Part shown: positions 60,148-64,000 of the stretch, piece by piece
Layout of the letters: each line of letters starts with the position of its first letter
Numbering within the stretch: the first letter of the stretch is position 1
Assembly (NCBI GenBank): GCA_021768705.1
Contig: JAETUG010000003.1
Location: 62,001 to 126,000 of the forward strand
Source of the DNA: Bacillota bacterium
GTDB lineage: Bacteria; Bacillota; Clostridia; Lachnospirales; Anaerotignaceae
Direction: 5' to 3'
DNA: 64,000 nt
Position numbers and translations under genes: made by a program
The notes under the pieces: generated by a model
Told to the model about the DNA's origin: nothing
What the model saw: only the letters and a program-made list of their open reading frames with translations
The model's database searches: none

Positions 60148-61323
60148 ATGGCAGAAAAGGTTTTGATCGTAAAATACGGTGAGATCGCCATGCGTGGCAA
60201 CAACAAATATATCTTCATCAACCGCCTGATCTCTGCGATCCGTAAAAATCTGGACCCTTATGGCAATTACTATGTTGTCCGTGACCCCGGTCGCCTGATC
60301 GTAGAAGACCGTGGCGGCGAGTTGGATTATGACCTGACGATTCCCAAGCTGGAAACGATCTTCGGTCTCCATTCCATTTGCCCCGGCGTTCGTCTGGATG
60401 ATGCAGAATTTGATACGATCTGCAAGGAATCTCTGGCACATATGCAGGAATTCTACGGCGATAAAGAAATGACATTTAAGGTAAACACCCGTCGTGCGAA
60501 TAAAAAATTCCCCATGCATTCCATGGAACTAAGCATGGAAGTAGGGGCATATATTCTGGAACATATGCCGAATATGAAGGTAGATGTAAAAAAACCTGAT
60601 GTAACACTGAACATCGAGATCAGAAACAGCGTGTACCTCCATTCCAAGATCATCCGTACCTACGGCGGTCTGCCCTATGGCAGCAACGGCAAGGCAGTCA
60701 GCCTTCTGTCCGGCGGCATCGACAGCCCTGTGGCAACATGGATGATGGCAAAACGCGGCGTGGAAGTGGAAGGCGTTTATTTTCACAGCCCTCCCTATAC
60801 CAGTGAATGGGCAAAGGAAAAGGTTATCGACTTGGCGAAGCGTATTGCGGATTTCACAGGGGAATTCCGCCTGTATGTGGTTCCCTTTACAGAATTACAG
60901 CTGTATCTTCTGGACAACACAGCCCATGACAGACTGACCATCCACTTGAAACGTGCCATGATGCGGGCGGCGGAAATGATTGCCCGTAAAGATGACGCAT
61001 TGGCTCTGGTAACAGGGGAAAGCGTGGGGCAGGTGGCCAGCCAGACCATGCAGGGCATTCAGGTCATCAATGCGGTTTGTGACCTGCCTGTGCTGCGTCC
61101 CTTGGCGGGGATGGATAAGGCGGAGATCATTCAGCGGGCGGAGCAGATCGGCACTTTTGAAATTTCCATCCGTCCTTATGAGGACTGCTGTACCGTTTTC
61201 GTGGCAAAGCACCCTGTGACAAAGCCCCGCTTGAACTATATCGAAAAAGCGGAGCATAAGCTGACAGAGTTGGACAGATTGCTGGAGGAGGCGGTGGCAA
61301 ATGCGGAGATCATCGATTTGTAA
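60148..61323 (+). CDS. thiI: tRNA uracil 4-sulfurtransferase ThiI
   Basis: ThiI makes 4-thiouridine at tRNA position 8. The 391-residue protein has an N-terminal ferredoxin-like domain (VLIVKYGEIAMRGNNKYIFINRL), a THUMP domain (about 60-165) and the PP-loop SLLSGGIDSPVATWMMAKRG near residue 184, then LVTGESVGQVASQTMQGIQVIN and the Cys-containing YEDCCTVF end. There is no rhodanese domain, matching the short Bacillus type that receives sulfur from a partner desulfurase; the gene upstream fits. Start ATG 60148 follows AAAAGGAG. Confidence 0.95.
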   Translation: MAEKVLIVKYGEIAMRGNNKYIFINRLISAIRKNLDPYGNYYVVRDPGRLIVEDRGGELDYDLTIPKLETIFGLHSICPGVRLDDAEFDTICKESLAHMQEFYGDKEMTFKVNTRRANKKFPMHSMELSMEVGAYILEHMPNMKVDVKKPDVTLNIEIRNSVYLHSKIIRTYGGLPYGSNGKAVSLLSGGIDSPVATWMMAKRGVEVEGVYFHSPPYTSEWAKEKVIDLAKRIADFTGEFRLYVVPFTELQLYLLDNTAHDRLTIHLKRAMMRAAEMIARKDDALALVTGESVGQVASQTMQGIQVINAVCDLPVLRPLAGMDKAEIIQRAEQIGTFEISIRPYEDCCTVFVAKHPVTKPRLNYIEKAEHKLTELDRLLEEAVANAEIIDL

Positions 61324-61435
61324 GGCAGTTTTGCTTTTCCTGCTGCTGGGCTTGCTTTTCAGCGGGTGCGGGCAAAAGGATGAGTTTCTGCCCGAAGCAG
61401 AAAATGACACGATTTTTACTGTGATAGGAGAATAA
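61301..61435 (+). CDS. Very small lipoprotein overlapping the end of thiI
   Basis: A 44-residue frame starts at ATG 61301, about 10 nt after GGAGGAGG, inside the last 23 bases of thiI. It begins MRRSSICKAVLLFLLLGLLF then SGCGQK, a textbook lipobox with the modified Cys near residue 23. The mature part would be only about 22 residues (acidic, ending IFTVIGE). No family is known to me. Its good signal, ribosome binding site and overlap suggest it is real and translationally coupled to thiI; function unknown. Confidence 0.65.
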   Translation: MRRSSICKAVLLFLLLGLLFSGCGQKDEFLPEAENDTIFTVIGE

Positions 61436-61437
61436 AA

Positions 61438-61617
61438 ATGGAAGAACTGACACCTTTGACAAAAAGAATCAATGAATTGGCAAAAAAAGCAAAAACAGTT
61501 GGCTTGACGGAGGAAGAAAAGATTGAGCAGAATCTGCTGCGACAAGAATTTCTCATCAAGTTTCGGGCCAATTTTAAGTCACAGCTGGATAAAATCGAAT
61601 TTGTGGATGAACAGTGA
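61438..61617 (+). CDS. DUF896 (YnzC) family protein
   Basis: The 59-residue protein (LTKRINELAKKAKTVGLTEEEKIEQNLLRQEFLIKFRANFKSQLDKI) is a two-helix hairpin typical of the DUF896/YnzC family, of which YneA-SOS-linked members exist in Bacillus; its own function is unknown. It starts 2 bp after the lipoprotein stop, after ATAGGAG, and ends before a terminator, so thiI, the mini-lipoprotein and this gene likely share a transcript. Confidence 0.88.
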   Translation: MEELTPLTKRINELAKKAKTVGLTEEEKIEQNLLRQEFLIKFRANFKSQLDKIEFVDEQ

Positions 61618-61620
61618 GAA

Positions 61621-61672
61621 AAAGCTGCTGATATCTTTTTCAGATATTGGCGGCTTTCTTTCTTTTTCCCCC
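61621..61672 (+). terminator. Terminator after the DUF896 gene
   Basis: AAAGCTGCTGATATCT pairs with AGATATTGGCGGCTTT (with G-U pairs) around TTTTC, followed by a T/C-rich tail. Confidence 0.8.
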
Positions 61673-61744
61673 TTGACTCTCCCATTATGGCAGGGAGTAT
61701 CCTTTAGATGAGCTCAAAAACCGATTGGATCCGGAGGTAAGATC

Positions 61745-62267
61745 ATGTTAAAAATAGGAGAATTTTCAAAGCTGTCCAGAGTCAGCATCCGTATGTTGCG
61801 CCATTATGATGAAATGGGCCTGCTGAAGCCCTTTCAGATTGACCCCTGTACAGGCTACCGCTATTATAGCGAAGAACAGCTTCTTTTGGTGGGGCATATT
61901 AGTCAATGAAACGGAAAGCCTGCACTTGATTCCCGATGACCCCTGCTATTGCAGTGTGATATTCCACGATGGGGAATATAAGGAAAAGGATGTAGATGTG
62001 GAAGCCCAGAAAACCGTGAAGGGAACATACCCCGATACAGAATATGTGAAATTCAAGATATTGCCTGCGGTGACCTTTGCTTCTGCCACTTATAAAGGGC
62101 CTTACAGCCTGATCAATGAGGTCAATGCGGCAGTTGCCCAGTGGATTCGGGACAATGGCTATGAATATGACGGGCTGACGTTCAACATTTACCATGTCAG
62201 CCCCCATGAGACTGATGATCCCAATGAATTTGTGACGGAAGTATGCTATCCTGTCAGAAAAAAATAA
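61745..62267 (+). pseudogene. MerR-family regulator gene with internal deletion and frameshift
   Basis: From ATG 61745 (GGAGG upstream) the frame encodes a MerR helix-turn-helix (LKIGEFSKLSRVSIRMLRHYDEMGLLKP...GYRYYSEEQLLLVGHI) and stops at 61907. A second frame picks up near 61897 with ETESLHLIPDDPCYCSVIFHDGEY... to 62267, the C-terminal GyrI-like effector domain of the same family (VTFASATYKGPYSLINEVNAAVAQWIRDNGY). The dimerisation helix and the first part of the effector domain are missing. A deletion that also shifts the frame best explains this; the visible DNA-binding part might still be made as a 54-residue peptide. Confidence 0.82.
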
Positions 62268-62367
62268 AAAATTTTAAGAAGTTGGGAACTTTCCATAGTT
62301 GCCTCCGTCTGATGATATATAACGCAATCAAAATAGAAAAAACTATATCATCTAGGAGGAAATAAAT

Positions 62368-63324
62368 ATGAAAAAGAATCTGACAAAAGTTATGGCAATG
62401 GGTATGGTACTGACAATGCTGGGCACAGCAACAGCATTTGCAGAAGAAGCAACACTGATTTCCGCAACAGAAAGCACATCTATTGAAACAATCATGGCAG
62501 AAGCACAGGAAGCGGCTTTCATCAGCCAGAGTGGTAAAGTGGTTTCTGTAGAAGCATCTGCTACAGAAGGCGTACAGCTGGTGACGATCGATAACGAGCA
62601 GGGCGGTCTGCGTTTTGCGGTAGACAGCAACACGATCGTTGTAAACAGAGAAGATGGTGCTTACCTGAAAGCGGCAGACCTGACAGAAGGCATGGAAGTT
62701 GCTGTTGTATATGATGCCTTTAGTCCCATGGGCATGAGCATGCCTCCTTACCTGGGCAAGGTGACTGCAGTGGTTGCCAATGCCGATGCAGGCTTCTTTA
62801 CAGTAGGTCACTTCGATAACGACCTGACAGATATGAAAAATATGCTGAAACTGAACATTTCTGAAAACACAGATATTCAGAACCTGCAGGGTGCAAAAAT
62901 CAGACTGACAGCGGAAGATGTAAAGGGTCAGGATGCACTGGTATTCTATGATATAACCACAAGAAGCATCCCCGCTCAGACAACACCTTCCTTCGTATTG
63001 CTGTTGACAAATGCTGATGCAGAAGAAAAAGAAGACAGATCTGTAGAAGGTACAGATACTGCGGAAGGAACAGAAGCGGCAGAAACAACAGAAGCAAAAG
63101 AAGCTGTTCTGGTTCCTCTGAGAGAAACAGCAGAAGCAAATGGCTACACAGTAAAATGGCAGGGCAAAACAAAACCCATCCTGCTGGAAAAGGAAGGCAC
63201 TTCTATGGAAATCACAGTAGGCAGTGACACCTACGTGGTAGAAGGCGATATGGCAATGCAGGCAGCTTTGAAAGCAGAATTAAAGGATGGCGTGATGTAC
63301 GTTTCCAGCGAAATTTTTGCATAA
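62368..63324 (+). CDS. Secreted protein with C-terminal copper-amine-oxidase N1-like (stalk) domain
   Basis: The 318-residue protein starts with a signal peptide (MKKNLTKVMAMGMVLTMLGTATAFA). Then comes a beta-rich region (GKVVSVEASATEGVQLVTIDNEQGG ... LTEGMEVAVVYDAFSPMGMSMPPYLGKVTAV) of OB-like pattern, an acidic Thr/Glu-rich linker (residues about 215-245), and a domain VLVPLRETAEANGYTVKWQGKTKPILLEKEGTSMEITVGSDTYVV that looks like the copper amine oxidase N1 domain common in clostridial cell-surface proteins. Start ATG follows AGGAGG. It is monocistronic. Function unknown; surface-associated role inferred. Confidence 0.8.
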   Translation: MKKNLTKVMAMGMVLTMLGTATAFAEEATLISATESTSIETIMAEAQEAAFISQSGKVVSVEASATEGVQLVTIDNEQGGLRFAVDSNTIVVNREDGAYLKAADLTEGMEVAVVYDAFSPMGMSMPPYLGKVTAVVANADAGFFTVGHFDNDLTDMKNMLKLNISENTDIQNLQGAKIRLTAEDVKGQDALVFYDITTRSIPAQTTPSFVLLLTNADAEEKEDRSVEGTDTAEGTEAAETTEAKEAVLVPLRETAEANGYTVKWQGKTKPILLEKEGTSMEITVGSDTYVVEGDMAMQAALKAELKDGVMYVSSEIFA

Positions 63325-63366
63325 TAGAAAAAATATCGTCATAGAAAGTATCACAGAAAGCAATAG

Positions 63367-63402
63367 AAAAGGGAGACCTCTGATGGAGGGACTCCCTTTT
63401 TT
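63367..63402. terminator. Terminator between convergent genes
   Basis: AAAAGGGAG/CTCCCTTTT stem with T-run, between the secreted-protein gene and the minus-strand enzyme gene. Confidence 0.8.
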
Positions 63403-63422
63403 GCTGTTATGCACAATGTAGA

Positions 63423-64000
63423 TTAGCCTTTTTTCTTACTGTTTTCTCTTGCGTCTACTTCGATGAACTCTACTACTTCATCGCCCCGCACGCAGGTATA
63501 CCAGCTGGTATTATTTGCGGAGGAGCAGGAATGGTTGGGGATGATTTCAACTTTATCGCCGATCTTCAGACCGCACGGGCCGTCTGCCTTTCCCTTAGCC
63601 ACCTCTTCGGACAAACCAACAATAGTCAGTTCGGGATGCCCTACGACATAGCCAAAGCCCTGGATGGCGGAATTGCCATGGGCACCCTGATCCAGACCCA
63701 GACATTTGGAGCCTGCATCGAAGAGATAGAAACCCTCGGAAGGGTTGGAAATAACGGTTGCCAATACCCGCAGGGAGCAGGCTTCTTCGCTGCAGGTACC
63801 CAGAGCCATCTGGATATTGTCGAAGAAGGTGTAGTTGCCGGGGTGGCTTATGTTGATGGTTTTGTCTTTCACTGCGATTTCGAAGGTAGGGGTAGAACCG
63901 GAAGAAACGATCTCACAGGGGAAACCAGCGGCGGCCAGTGCGTCTGCAGCCTGTTTCATGGTATCCTGTTCCAGCTGTGCCACAGCTTCCAGGGCTTCCC
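63423..64000 (-). CDS. D-threonine aldolase / D-serine dehydratase-like PLP enzyme, 5' end outside window
   Basis: The frame is open to the window edge, so only the C-terminal part (about 192 residues) is visible. FDAGSKCLGLDQGAHGNSAIQGFGYVVGHPELTIVGLSEEVAKG and the metal-site segment IPNHSCSSANNTSWYTCVRGDEVVEFIEVDAR (HxC) match the D-ser_dehydrat/alanine racemase-like family acting on D-amino acids. The PLP-lysine N-terminal domain lies outside. Transcribed toward the terminator at 63367. Confidence 0.82.
   Translation of the reverse strand, partial: EALEAVAQLEQDTMKQAADALAAAGFPCEIVSSGSTPTFEIAVKDKTINISHPGNYTFFDNIQMALGTCSEEACSLRVLATVISNPSEGFYLFDAGSKCLGLDQGAHGNSAIQGFGYVVGHPELTIVGLSEEVAKGKADGPCGLKIGDKVEIIPNHSCSSANNTSWYTCVRGDEVVEFIEVDARENSKKKG

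Overview
The window looks like chromosomal DNA of a spore-forming, moderate-GC Clostridia member (Lachnospirales-like; the genus is not callable from sequence alone). Evidence for this is gene order and content typical of low-GC Firmicutes: yqfC-yqfD-phoH-pgpH-ybeY-cdd ... era-yqzL-recO-(T-box)-glyS, rho-rpmE-DUF1385-prmC-prfA, hpf ... secA-prfB, rpsU-yqeY, recU, mecA, YnzC/DUF896 and an alpha2-type glycyl-tRNA synthetase. Most of the window is dense housekeeping sequence. Many starts are TTG or GTG supported by strong GGAGG-type ribosome binding sites.

Layout. 0-5.4 kb: MATE transporter (cut by the window edge), divergent polysaccharide deacetylase, recU and a tldD/tldE protease pair. 5.6-10.6 kb: a truncated secreted protein, a beta-CASP nuclease on the minus strand and glgB. 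10.7-15.7 kb: rpsU-yqeY, then an ABC importer with two tandem-duplicated binding lipoproteins. 15.8-25.1 kb: sporulation genes, c-di-AMP hydrolase, ybeY, cdd, uracil-DNA glycosylase, era, recO. 25.1-27.8 kb: T-box leader, glyS, DUF2461. 27.8-29.2 kb: a gene-poor island with about 0.3 kb inverted arms around a small XRE regulator and a Cys-rich mini-protein. 29.2-42.3 kb: mecA, an unrecognised membrane protein, a LysM protein, rho, rpmE, prmC, prfA, a split chromate transporter, glgP and tRNA-Arg(CCG). 42.4-42.8 kb: a cluster of DnaA-box-like 9-mers with an AT-rich flank. 42.9-50 kb: hpf, then accessory and decayed genes (EamA protein, SLH-protein and PLP-decarboxylase remnants, MATE), tdk and a Ktr/Trk potassium pair, wedged between hpf and secA. 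50-64 kb: secA, a C39-GNAT fusion, prfB with its programmed frameshift, RluA-type synthase, nucleotidyltransferase, prmA-rsmE-cysteine desulfurase-thiI, a nested small lipoprotein, YnzC, a broken MerR gene, a secreted protein and a D-threonine aldolase/D-serine dehydratase-like enzyme (cut by the edge).

Functional links. Translation and ribosome care are heavily represented (rpsU, rpmE, prfA, prfB, prmA, prmC, rsmE, ybeY, era, hpf, glyS, thiI with its sulfur donor). glgB and glgP are the two glycogen-metabolism genes present, at separate loci. DNA repair and recombination is represented by recU, recO and uracil-DNA glycosylase.

Beyond genes, the most interesting signals are: (1) the inverted-repeat island at 27.86-29.16 kb, whose two genes diverge from twin palindromic operators; (2) the DnaA-box cluster away from dnaA; (3) a family of intergenic elements made of consecutive short hairpins whose arms differ between copies but stay complementary, each sitting directly after a stop codon; and (4) four decayed genes with internal deletions or stops. 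All statements on families come from reading the translations; no database search was run.
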